DNA from: Candidatus Omnitrophota bacterium
GTDB taxonomy: Bacteria; Omnitrophota; Gorgyraeia; Zapsychrales; JANLHA01
NCBI GenBank assembly: GCA_024653845.1
Contig: JANLHA010000055.1
Location: 1 to 6,235, forward strand
Direction of reading: 5' to 3'
DNA: 6,235 nt
Of the stretch, positions 1 through 6,230 are shown one piece after another (position 1 is the first letter of the stretch; every line of letters begins with the position of its first letter). The notes below the pieces were generated by a model. The model had not been told where the DNA came from. It did not search any database and worked only from the letters and a program-made list of their open reading frames with translations. A program made the position numbers and the translations under genes.

Positions 1-1
1 C

Positions 2-2209
2 ATTTATAATCCGCAAGGACTGCTCACCGAACTGCGCGATGCGTTGAACAATGTCACCCGTTTGACGTACAACGGCCAGGGCAATTTGTCGACGGTGACC
101 GACCCTCGGCAATCGGTGACACGATTGGCTTATGATCAAGTGGGCAATCTGAGTTCGTTAACCGATGCCTTAAATCGCATCACCAATTTAGAGTACGATA
201 CGATGAACCGTCTGACGCGCGAGCTCGATGCAGCTAACGGAGTCACGCGATATTCATATGATTCTGCGGGCAACTTGTTATCTGTCGAGGATGCACGAAA
301 CGGACGGACAGCGTATGAATATGATGTGCTGGATCGGTTAGTACGAACGACGGATCCGTTGGGCCGTTCAGATGTGTTTATCTACGACGGCAATGGCAAC
401 TTGCTCTCAACGACCGACAGAAAGAATCAGGTCTTGAGTTTTGAATATGACGTGGTTGATCAATTGCTGCGTAAAGTTCTGCCGAATAATTTGGTGACGA
501 GCTTTACGTATGACAGGAATGGGAACCTTTCGTCGGTGATCGATCCTGATAGTGCGGTGTCGTTTGTCTACGACGGAGCGTCGCGTTTGACAAGAGCCTC
601 AACGGCCAATTCGCCGCTGCAGCCAGCGGTGGCAGTGGACTACACGTATGATTTGGATGGCAACCGTCTGTCGATGACGGCCACGCCGGTAGGGGGTCAA
701 GCCGCAGCGTTGGGGGTGACCAGTTATATTTATGATGCCCTCAATCGACTGGATCAACTCACGTCCCCGACGGGCGGGGTGTTTGATTTTGGTTACGATG
801 CGCTCAGTCGTCGGAACCAATTGATACTGCCCAATGGAGTTAGGACAACGTATGCGTATGATCAGGCCAGTCAGTTGACGAACCTGACCCACCTGTTGCC
901 CAACGCCCAGAGGTTATCGGCATTTGATTATGTTTACGATGCCGTTGGCAACCGCACGCGGATGACGCAAGACCGCCGCAACCCCGCTCTGGCAGGCCTG
1001 ATTGCTGCCCAGCTCAATTATGTTTATGATCCGTTGTATCGTTTAACGCAAGCAACCCGTCCGCTCGCCGGTCAAGCGAACGAGACGTTTACGTATGACT
1101 CGTTGGGCAACCGTGTGCGTCGGGATGGCCAAGCCGCGGACGCGCATTTTGATGCGGGCAACCGTTTGCTCGACGATGCGCAGTTCATTTATACCTACGA
1201 CAACAATGGGAATTTGATTTCCAAACAAGCCCGCGCCAATGGCCAGTTGACGCGCTACACCTATGACGCGGAGAACCAACTGATCCGCATCGACTTGCCC
1301 GCCGCCGGCTTCGCAGAATACAAGTACGACGGATTAGGAAGAAGAATTCAGAAGAACGCCAACGGGGAAATCACAAAATACGTATATGACAACGAAGATA
1401 TCGTGTTAGAATTTTCTAGGAACAGTTCTTTGAAATCTAGGTATACTCATGGGCTAGGAATCGACGAGCCGTTGTTGATGGAGCGGGACGTCAACGGCAA
1501 CGCTCAGCTCGCCGCCGATGAACGGTTTGCCTATCACACCGACGGACTGGGCAGCATCGTTGACCTGACCAATAACCTCGGCACCATTGTTCAATCCTAC
1601 ACCTACGACTCCTTCGGCACCATCCTCCGTCGAGACGGCAACCTAGAGAACCCCTACACCTACACCGCCCGCGAGTTCGACCCCGAAAGCAACCTCTACT
1701 ACTACCGCGCGCGGTATTACGATCCCTCGATCGGCAGGTTCTTGCAGGAAGATCCATTAGGTTACTATGATTCAATGAATTTATTTCAGTACGTTTATGA
1801 TAACCCTATAAATTATTTTGACCCATATGGTTATGGATATTTTTATAAAAGAAAATTAGAAGTGATGCCTTTTTGGTTCCCAGGTCTTTCAAAGAATCGG
1901 TGGCTGGATATAATTAATCAAGAGCTTTCTCACGAGCACTATTTTTATGACGATGGCACCAATGTTGGTTATGGTCGTCAGGGTGTTTTCTTCAACGAAA
2001 AATTAAATACAGATTATATTAAAAGCAGCGAATACTATAATGATGCATTAATGCATCAGGCTCAAGAAAATATAGAAAAAGAGTGGAAGGGGGAGGATTA
2101 TTGTTTATCTAGTATAACAGTATGTGGAAAAATAAATAACTGTCAATCTTTTGCGGACGCTTTAAGACGAGAATATATGCGATTAAAAAAAGGAAAAGAG
2201 AAAAAATGA
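2..2209 (+). CDS. Rhs/YD-repeat polymorphic toxin, C-terminal part (5' end outside window)
   Basis: The frame is open from base 2 and reads YNPQGLLTELRDALNN before the first possible start (TTG at 44), so the gene begins upstream. Numbering from that TTG, about 20 YD motifs (for example YSYDSAGNL, FIYDGNGNL) fill residues 1-460; in this family they build a hollow beta shell that encloses the toxic tip. The conserved core end follows: YYYRARYYDP near 553-562, RFLQEDPLG from 565, and NPINYFDPYG at 587-596, the region where Rhs proteins normally self-cleave. Residues 597-721 are a variable AT-rich tip with HEHYFYDDG (H630, H632) and NCQSFADALRREY (C700), read here as a permuted papain-like hydrolase. 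The stop overlaps the next gene by ATGA. The delivery route (type VI secretion or other) cannot be told because the N-terminus is missing. Confidence 0.93.
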   Translation: MYNPQGLLTELRDALNNVTRLTYNGQGNLSTVTDPRQSVTRLAYDQVGNLSSLTDALNRITNLEYDTMNRLTRELDAANGVTRYSYDSAGNLLSVEDARNGRTAYEYDVLDRLVRTTDPLGRSDVFIYDGNGNLLSTTDRKNQVLSFEYDVVDQLLRKVLPNNLVTSFTYDRNGNLSSVIDPDSAVSFVYDGASRLTRASTANSPLQPAVAVDYTYDLDGNRLSMTATPVGGQAAALGVTSYIYDALNRLDQLTSPTGGVFDFGYDALSRRNQLILPNGVRTTYAYDQASQLTNLTHLLPNAQRLSAFDYVYDAVGNRTRMTQDRRNPALAGLIAAQLNYVYDPLYRLTQATRPLAGQANETFTYDSLGNRVRRDGQAADAHFDAGNRLLDDAQFIYTYDNNGNLISKQARANGQLTRYTYDAENQLIRIDLPAAGFAEYKYDGLGRRIQKNANGEITKYVYDNEDIVLEFSRNSSLKSRYTHGLGIDEPLLMERDVNGNAQLAADERFAYHTDGLGSIVDLTNNLGTIVQSYTYDSFGTILRRDGNLENPYTYTAREFDPESNLYYYRARYYDPSIGRFLQEDPLGYYDSMNLFQYVYDNPINYFDPYGYGYFYKRKLEVMPFWFPGLSKNRWLDIINQELSHEHYFYDDGTNVGYGRQGVFFNEKLNTDYIKSSEYYNDALMHQAQENIEKEWKGEDYCLSSITVCGKINNCQSFADALRREYMRLKKGKEKK
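5..1615 (+). repeat. YD-repeat array within the Rhs protein
   Basis: The encoded protein repeats a unit of about 20-22 residues of the form [YF]xYDxxGNLxxxxD, seen about 20 times. Examples are LAYDQVGNLSSLTD, FTYDRNGNLSSVID and YTYDNNGNLISKQ. Spacing is most regular in the first 560 bases and loosens after that, with longer units around residues 190-330. Repeats are related at the protein level but diverged as DNA, so this is an old array rather than a recent expansion. Confidence 0.9.
1425..1758 (+). repeat. Rhs core-end segment, copy 1 of a direct repeat
   Basis: This segment of the full-length rhs gene matches 2805-3138 with a constant offset of 1380 bases and no gaps. By hand alignment the two copies are roughly 72% identical as DNA, with many differences at third codon positions. 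Each end carries an identical 22-base block (1425-1446 and 1737-1758), while the interior is diverged. It encodes the core from SLKSRYTHG to RFLQEDPL. Confidence 0.85.
1832..2206 (+). other. C-terminal toxin tip 1 (putative permuted papain/NlpC-P60-like domain)
   Basis: This is the segment after the DPYG motif, about 125 residues. It is clearly richer in A and T than the Rhs core before it, a usual sign of an exchanged tip. The visible motifs are SHEHYFYDDGTNVGYG (His at 630 and 632) and, about 70 residues later, INNCQSFADALRREY (Cys 700). A His in an early strand followed by an Asn-Cys at the start of a helix is the arrangement of circularly permuted papain-fold enzymes (LRAT/NlpC-P60-like). 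The enzymatic assignment is inference from motif order; the substrate is unknown. Two further cysteines lie at YCLSSITVC just before the NC motif and could be structural. Confidence 0.6.
2191..2200 (+). promoter_or_regulatory. Ribosome binding site for the membrane-anchored immunity candidate
   Basis: AGGAAAAGAG lies inside the 3' end of the rhs coding region, 5 bases before the ATG at 2206. Together with the ATGA overlap it supports translation coupled to the toxin gene. Confidence 0.55.
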
Positions 2210-2754
2210 ATATTAAACAATTTTTGATTATTTTTTTGATTTTTATTTTCTTTTCTATTGGATATTATAGATGGAATTATGGATTTTATCCGATCCCTAA
2301 TACATTTAGAGGATTAGTTCATGTATTGAATATGCCAAGCGACTTATATGATCCAATTATTCTTGATGATTTCAAATTTAGTGAAGTAAATTACAGTAAA
2401 ACATATGATTTAAATCCTAAATATCTTGATCAATATGTTCTTGGAGTTATAAATACGATCGATGGGATACCAGAGTATTTGCCATTTACTGGAGAGTTAA
2501 AATTAGAATTCTTTTATAAAAATAAAATTATTTATCAACAAATAGATAGTGGAAAAGATATATGTTGGCTTCTAAATAATCAGAATGGAAGAAGATTGCA
2601 TAAATCGGTATATTTATCCTATTTTAATCTGCCTTTGTTGGGTAAATATAAGAATCATTTGAAGTTAAAGGTGACTGTCCTCAAAAGTTATTTAGAGAAA
2701 GGTGAGGATAGAGTAACAAATAAATTATTTATTGCTGTTAGTGCAAAACCATGA
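2206..2754 (+). CDS. Putative immunity protein for toxin tip 1, membrane-anchored
   Basis: This is a 182-residue protein starting at the ATG that overlaps the rhs stop (ATGA), with a purine-rich ribosome site just upstream. Residues 5-22 (KQFLIIFLIFIFFSIGYY) form one strongly hydrophobic segment after a short lysine-containing start, fitting an N-terminal anchor with the remaining 160 residues outside the inner membrane. The body is rich in aromatic residues and looks beta-rich (for example GELKLEFFYKNKIIYQQ and LKLKVTVLKSYLEKG). I do not recognise a named family. The immunity role is inferred from its place directly behind an Rhs tip, the overlap and the shared AT-rich composition. Its membrane location would suit a toxin acting in the periplasm or at the membrane. 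Confidence 0.7.
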   Translation: MNIKQFLIIFLIFIFFSIGYYRWNYGFYPIPNTFRGLVHVLNMPSDLYDPIILDDFKFSEVNYSKTYDLNPKYLDQYVLGVINTIDGIPEYLPFTGELKLEFFYKNKIIYQQIDSGKDICWLLNNQNGRRLHKSVYLSYFNLPLLGKYKNHLKLKVTVLKSYLEKGEDRVTNKLFIAVSAKP

Positions 2755-2776
2755 AGTCAAAGAAAGATGGGTATAG

Positions 2777-2793
2777 TAGGGGGCAGCGCCCTA
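2777..2793 (+). other. GC-rich imperfect palindrome at the border of the orphan cassette
   Basis: TAGGGGGCAGCGCCCTA can pair TAGGG with CCCTA, or GGGC with GCCC around an AGC loop. It stands out in a very AT-rich stretch, lies between the first immunity gene and the start of the repeated Rhs core, and has no T-run after it, so it is not a standard terminator. It may mark the cassette junction, but chance cannot be excluded. Confidence 0.3.
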
Positions 2794-2804
2794 TTCTGGA
2801 AATC

Positions 2805-3138
2805 GTTCTTTGAAATCTAGGTATACCCATGGGGCTGGGATCGATGAGCCCTTGTTGATGGAGCGGGATGTCAACTCGAACGGCCAGTTCTCTATCGACG
2901 AGCGGTTTAGCTACCACGCCGACGGGCTGGGGTCGATTGTCGACTTGACTAACAACGTTGGTGTCGTTACGCAGTCGTATGTGTACGATTCGTTTGGAAA
3001 TATTCTGCGACGAGAAGGCAATCTCACGAATCCGTACACGTATACCGGCCGCGAGCTCGACACTGAATCGGGCCTCTACTACTATCGTGCTCGTTACATG
3101 GATCCGACGACAGGGCGGTTCTTGCAGGAAGATCCATT
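2805..3138 (+). repeat. Rhs core-end segment, copy 2 of a direct repeat
   Basis: This is the partner of 1425-1758 and forms the N-terminal part of the orphan toxin cassette. The identical edge blocks are at 2805-2826 and 3117-3138. Upstream of 2805 similarity fades within about 10 bases, so the copy begins abruptly inside the core and not at a gene start. Confidence 0.85.
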
Positions 3139-3661
3139 GGGGTATGAAGGTGGGTTAAATTTATATTCTTATGTAAATGGCAATCCTATTAACTATATTG
3201 ATCCTTCAGGATTATTAACAGTCTATATCTGGAATTATAGAGGAAAAAATGAAGGTTGGGGTCATGCATCGATGAAGTTAGAAAACAATAGATATATTAG
3301 TTGGTGGCCAGGCCCCCAGCGTTCCAAACTTATTTTTCCCATGATTTACTCGGCACCAGCGATAGAAGATCAGAGTTTTGACGATGATGTAAGTCTCGAA
3401 GAGCAAATGCCAGATATGAAAATAGAAATTCAAGGATTAGATGAACAGAAAATAGAGGCTTGGTGGGATAATTTTAGCACAAAAAATAGGTGGCGTACTT
3501 TACGGCAAAATTGTTCTACCACAGTGGCAGAAGGATTAAAGGCTGGAGGTGGTGGTCGCTATTCGTCTTGGGGAAAAGCTCACAATATAATTTGGACCCC
3601 TAATGATGTAAAAAGATTTGCAGAAACCATCCGTGATAATATTCGTAAGAGAGGTAGATAA
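2810..3661 (+). CDS. Orphan Rhs C-terminal toxin fragment (tip 2)
   Basis: This is a 283-codon frame that lacks the Rhs shell. Residues 1-134 are the end of an Rhs core (SRYTHGAGIDEPLLMERD, YYYRARYMDP, RFLQEDPLGYEGGLNLY, NPINYIDPSG), matching the main rhs gene. Residues 135-283 are a different tip with GWGHASMKLENN (H152), RYISWWPG and RQNCSTTVAEGLKAGG (C235), suggesting a permuted papain-like cysteine hydrolase of another subtype. The only start before the core is TTG at 2810, with a weak site upstream; the frame is open back to a TAG at 2777. It is most likely a displaced or reserve tip that could recombine onto the full-length gene through the shared core, as known for orphan rhs/CDI modules. 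Whether it is translated is uncertain. Confidence 0.75.
   Translation: MKSRYTHGAGIDEPLLMERDVNSNGQFSIDERFSYHADGLGSIVDLTNNVGVVTQSYVYDSFGNILRREGNLTNPYTYTGRELDTESGLYYYRARYMDPTTGRFLQEDPLGYEGGLNLYSYVNGNPINYIDPSGLLTVYIWNYRGKNEGWGHASMKLENNRYISWWPGPQRSKLIFPMIYSAPAIEDQSFDDDVSLEEQMPDMKIEIQGLDEQKIEAWWDNFSTKNRWRTLRQNCSTTVAEGLKAGGGGRYSSWGKAHNIIWTPNDVKRFAETIRDNIRKRGR
3651..3654 (+). promoter_or_regulatory. Ribosome binding site for the 3661 gene
   Basis: GAGG, within AGAGAGG, sits 6 bases before the ATG at 3661 and inside the toxin's last codons. The toxin stop and this start share one base (TAATG), so re-initiation is plausible. Confidence 0.55.
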
Positions 3662-4098
3662 TGAAAAATCTACAATTTATTATTTTTTTATTGGGTTTCC
3701 CTTTAGTTTTCTCTCGACCCACAAATGGAGAAACAACGATTATGGAAGAACAAAAATATTTCTTTGAAATGGATGAAAAAAGTAGGGAGGAACTTCTGAA
3801 AAAAGTTCAATCTATTGAGCTGAATGATGCTTTTGAGAAAGTCACCTCAATCTTAGGACAACCTGATTATGATGAGAATTTAATTGATAAAAAAGGCAAA
3901 TTTATGGCACGAAGAATCAGGTATTACCTTAAACGTTGGGAAATGAAGGGTGTGAATGAATCCAAAGATGAATCGGTAAGTTTTTATTTTGACATTGAAG
4001 GCAATCTGAAAGACATATCCTCTAAAATTCCGGGAATTTCTAAAGGTAAGCTAGCGGAAATTATGGAAGAACGAGAATATTTTTTTAATAGAGAATAG
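3661..4098 (+). CDS. Putative exported immunity protein for toxin tip 2 (BamE/SmpA-like fold suggested)
   Basis: This is a 145-residue protein whose ATG overlaps the orphan toxin stop by one base. The start MKNLQFIIFLLGFPLVFS is a typical signal peptide (one lysine, then a hydrophobic run), with likely cleavage near residues 18-25, so the product should reach the periplasm. The mature part has an acidic, helical start, then LNDAFEKVTSILGQPD (residues 54-69) and VSFYFDIEGNL (106-116). That order, a short helix ending in a LGxPD turn and later strands with a F-D-x-x-G-N-L turn, recalls the small SmpA/OmlA (BamE-like) fold. The fold is inferred from pattern only. The immunity role is inferred from position; an exported protein directly behind a toxin tip suits neutralisation of a periplasmic hydrolase. 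Confidence 0.65.
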   Translation: MKNLQFIIFLLGFPLVFSRPTNGETTIMEEQKYFFEMDEKSREELLKKVQSIELNDAFEKVTSILGQPDYDENLIDKKGKFMARRIRYYLKRWEMKGVNESKDESVSFYFDIEGNLKDISSKIPGISKGKLAEIMEEREYFFNRE

Positions 4099-4611
4099 AT
4101 GAAACATTTAATCCGAAAATTTATTTTTGTCTTTATAGTTGCCACTTTTTTGGGATGTAAAACTACAATGAATGTTGTGAATTTTGAGAATTTTTATTCC
4201 TACATGGAGGCGTCTATAGATGAGAATAAGGATTATATAGTCATCAGAACGCTCATTTCACCGTATAGTTATGCAGTGATTGCTAAGTACATATTTGTTA
4301 AAGATGAAAATTCTTTGGGGAATAAATACTTTTTAACTTTTTTTGTAGAAGGGGGCGATAGAAAGCCAGATCCAGCAATAACCTATACAGATTGGGGTGG
4401 GATTGAATTAAGGCTTTCTAAATTTCCATTTGACTCAAATCAAGATAAGATTTTTTATAGAGATGAAAAAGGAGAATATGAAATTATCATTGGATCGAAA
4501 GAGTCTTGGCAACAATATTTAGAAAGAGAATTTGGATCCTTAAGTGAGCGAGAAAGGGAACGAGCCAATTTTCTACAGAAAATGAGGGACATGCAGCGTG
4601 AGGGAAAATAG
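4099..4611 (+). CDS. Probable lipoprotein, second immunity candidate or accessory protein
   Basis: This is a 170-residue protein starting immediately after the stop of the previous gene, with no gap. MKHLIRKFIFVFIVATFLGC has a basic start, a hydrophobic stretch and a Cys at 20 preceded by Leu-Gly, close to but not a perfect lipobox, so lipid anchoring is likely rather than certain. The middle appears beta-rich (YIVIRTLISPYSYAVIAKY, NKYFLTFFVEGG), and the last 40 residues are highly charged and helical (REFGSLSERERERANF). I do not recognise the family. Its place in a toxin operon suggests immunity to tip 2 or to a tip since lost. Only a weak ribosome site (AGAGAA) is visible, so translation may depend on coupling to the upstream gene. 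Confidence 0.65.
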   Translation: MKHLIRKFIFVFIVATFLGCKTTMNVVNFENFYSYMEASIDENKDYIVIRTLISPYSYAVIAKYIFVKDENSLGNKYFLTFFVEGGDRKPDPAITYTDWGGIELRLSKFPFDSNQDKIFYRDEKGEYEIIIGSKESWQQYLEREFGSLSERERERANFLQKMRDMQREGK

Positions 4612-4649
4612 TAGAAAATATGAATTGGGAGCATGAATGAGGAAGGTGA

Positions 4650-5447
4650 TTATAAAAGATTTTGCACAGGTTTTGTTATGTAAGATACCAACAAATCGAA
4701 CAACGATTGATTTCTATGATTATATCTGAATTCCATTTCTTTCAAGTAAAACGGGAACCATTCTTTGGAGATTCCGTGGAATTTGATAATACGTTCCTTA
4801 GCGTAACTCCAGAAGCCCTCAACGCCATTGATGTAGACCTTGCCATTGCTAAAATGCTTGCGGTGGTCAATGTTGACATGCCGATAACCACAGAACATCA
4901 AAGCATCATAGCTTTTGAATTTATCCGTGTAAACAATGCTCCCGCGCCTGACCATCTTGACCGTCAAATTGAGCAACGTTTCGGCTTTGACATTCTTAAC
5001 GGCCTGCACATGGACACGACCGTTCCTCTCGAGGATACCGAATACGGGAATCTTATTGGCCGCTCCGCGTCCGCGTTTTCCCTTACGCTTGCCTCCAAAG
5101 TAGGATTCGTCCAATTCAACAGTTCCGTTCATCCAATCAGGGGGCGTGACGTTATGCCAAATTGCCTGTCGGATGACCTGGATAGCTTTGAGGGTGGTAG
5201 GATAACTCAATCCAATTTGTTGAGCGATCTTACGCGTAGAGATTTCCAATTCAAAGAGCTTGATGATCCACAGCCATTGCTTAGGGCTGATCCTGACACT
5301 ATTCAACCAGCGGTTGCTGAAGTCATGAAAGGTGTATTGACACCTTTGGCAACGGTATCTTTTACCTAGTAACCGGTAGACTTTATAGCTGTTACACCTG
5401 CTGCAAAAAACATGCCCTTTTTTCCAGCAGAATTTACGCAGATACAA
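4650..5447 (-). CDS. IS1595/ISXO2-like DDE transposase
   Basis: The protein is 265 residues from a TTG start. A zinc ribbon is formed by CSRC (15-18) and CQRC (33-36), followed by a helix-turn-helix region near 64-95 (ISTRKIAQQIGLSYPTTLKAI). The catalytic core shows LDESYFGGK (D113), YTDKFKSY (D175) and INGVEGFWSYAKERI (N207/E210), the pattern of the ISXO2-like transposase domain. The C-terminal HGISKEWFPFYLKEMEFRYNHR is also typical. The core looks intact. The oddity is the start: no ATG occurs before residue 106, and the frame is open only to 5498, running through the inverted repeat that belongs to the neighbouring Y1 transposase unit. A native N-terminus of some 15-20 residues may have been lost. 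The gene lies opposite to the toxin operon and 38 bases from its end. Confidence 0.88.
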   Translation of the reverse strand: MYLRKFCWKKGHVFCSRCNSYKVYRLLGKRYRCQRCQYTFHDFSNRWLNSVRISPKQWLWIIKLFELEISTRKIAQQIGLSYPTTLKAIQVIRQAIWHNVTPPDWMNGTVELDESYFGGKRKGKRGRGAANKIPVFGILERNGRVHVQAVKNVKAETLLNLTVKMVRRGSIVYTDKFKSYDALMFCGYRHVNIDHRKHFSNGKVYINGVEGFWSYAKERIIKFHGISKEWFPFYLKEMEFRYNHRNQSLFDLLVSYITKPVQNLL

Positions 5448-5459
5448 CCGGGCAAAGAA
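4650..5459 (-). mobile_element. IS1595-like insertion sequence, boundaries not resolved
   Basis: The extent given is the coding region plus the sequence up to the adjacent inverted repeat. I could not find convincing terminal inverted repeats or an 8-base target duplication. The best candidate pair is weak: the sequence near 4625-4640 against the complement of 5538-5552, sharing TGGG and TGAATGA. Confidence 0.45.
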
Positions 5460-5482
5460 ATTCCAGGGACACGTACCTAATT
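5460..5482. repeat. Left inverted repeat of the Y1 transposase unit
   Basis: Bases 5472-5482 (CGTACCTAATT) are the exact reverse complement of 6225-6235 at the window end. The outer part, 5465-5478 (AGGGACACGTACCT), is itself an imperfect palindrome, as expected of REP-like or IS200-like ends. The match could extend outward to 5460, but the right-hand partner is cut off. Confidence 0.6.
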
Positions 5483-5562
5483 GAGCAATTAAGCGGAGTC
5501 AAATAAGAAAAACGAAAAATGGAATTTTAGGAATATTCATTCAATCCCCAGCAATGAGAAAT

Positions 5563-5568
5563 GGAGGG
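5563..5568 (+). promoter_or_regulatory. Ribosome binding site of the Y1 transposase
   Basis: GGAGGG ends two bases before the ATG at 5571, a short spacing, but the core is strong and supports this start, as does the typical family N-terminus MARIARLVIEGMPHHVVQRG. Confidence 0.55.
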
Positions 5569-5570
5569 CA

Positions 5571-6230
5571 ATGGCAAGGATCGCAAGATTAGTAATAGAG
5601 GGGATGCCGCATCACGTGGTGCAGCGGGGCAATAGACGCCAGCAAGTTTTCTTCAGAGATCAAGATAAGCAGAAATATCTCGAAATTCTAAAAAAACAAA
5701 AAGATGAACATGGGCTCAAGATTTGGTCGTATTGCTTGATGAACAATCATGTTCATTTGATTGTAGTGCCGGAGAAGAAAGAGAGTCTGGCTTTAGGGAT
5801 AGGAGAGACACACAAGAGATATACGAGAATGATCAATTTTCGGGAAGAATGGCGTGGGTATTTGTGGGAAGGACGGTTTAAGAGCTTTGTATTAGATGAA
5901 AAATATCTTTATGCTGCGGTGAAGTATGTGGAAAGAAACCCCGTGAGAGCTGGAATTGTGAAGAAAGCGGAAGAATATGCCTGGTCAAGTGCGAGGTTTC
6001 GTGTGAGTGGGGAAGGGAATGAGATTTTGAGTGATTATTATCTTTTGGATGAAGTAAAAGATTGGAGAGTTTATTTACAACAAGAGGATGAAGATAAGAA
6101 TTTGTCATTGATACGCAGACATGGGGCAACGGGCAGACCTTGGGGGAGTTCTGAATTTATGGACCGACTTGCTAGAAAATTTGGAGTTGATTTAAGGCCA
6201 AAGAAGCCTGGTCCCAAACCTGGGAATTAG
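5571..6230 (+). CDS. REP-associated tyrosine transposase (RAYT, IS200-like Y1 family)
   Basis: This is a 219-residue protein with the hallmark start MARIARLVIEGMPHHVVQRGN, then the HUH metal-binding motif in LMNNHVHLIVVP (H60, H62). The Tyr-containing helix YLYAAVKYVERNPVRAG has Y119 as the probable nucleophile. WSSAR follows near 138-142, and the C-terminal GRPWGSSEFMDRLARKFG is common in RAYTs. In this family the enzyme nicks single-stranded DNA at palindromic ends through a 5'-phosphotyrosine link. The length is normal and no break is seen. The stop codon (TAG, 6228-6230) lies inside the right-hand inverted repeat. The basic, proline-rich tail (RPKKPGPKPGN) may be unstructured. The gene sits alone, about 120 bases from the divergent IS1595-like gene. 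Confidence 0.92.
   Translation: MARIARLVIEGMPHHVVQRGNRRQQVFFRDQDKQKYLEILKKQKDEHGLKIWSYCLMNNHVHLIVVPEKKESLALGIGETHKRYTRMINFREEWRGYLWEGRFKSFVLDEKYLYAAVKYVERNPVRAGIVKKAEEYAWSSARFRVSGEGNEILSDYYLLDEVKDWRVYLQQEDEDKNLSLIRRHGATGRPWGSSEFMDRLARKFGVDLRPKKPGPKPGN

Noticed and set aside
599..1775. Several - strand open frames of 78-97 codons under the Rhs core
   Set aside because: They are Arg- and Cys-rich or low-complexity readings of the complementary strand of YD repeats, with no independent support.
2958..3158. A 66-codon + strand frame inside the orphan toxin
   Set aside because: It is an out-of-frame reading of the conserved Rhs core; the real frame encodes the family motifs.
4662..5369. A 235-codon open frame on the + strand opposite the IS1595-like transposase
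   Set aside because: It is antisense to a gene with clear zinc-ribbon and DDE motifs, its protein shows no recognisable domain, and no ribosome site supports it.
5478..5491. TAATTG/CAATTA inverted pair as a terminator
   Set aside because: The stem is short and AT-only apart from one pair, the loop is two bases and there is no T-run.
5474..5502. Possible - strand promoter: TTGACT, 17 bases, then TAGGTA
   Set aside because: The -35 resembles consensus but the -10 matches at only two positions, so it is not listed as a feature.
4612..5570. Terminal inverted repeats and target duplication of the IS1595-like element
   Set aside because: Only a weak match was found (near 4625-4640 and 5538-5552), with no matching direct repeat outside it, so no boundary is claimed.
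5878..6129. An 83-codon - strand frame under the Y1 transposase
   Set aside because: It lies opposite a well-supported gene and resembles no family.
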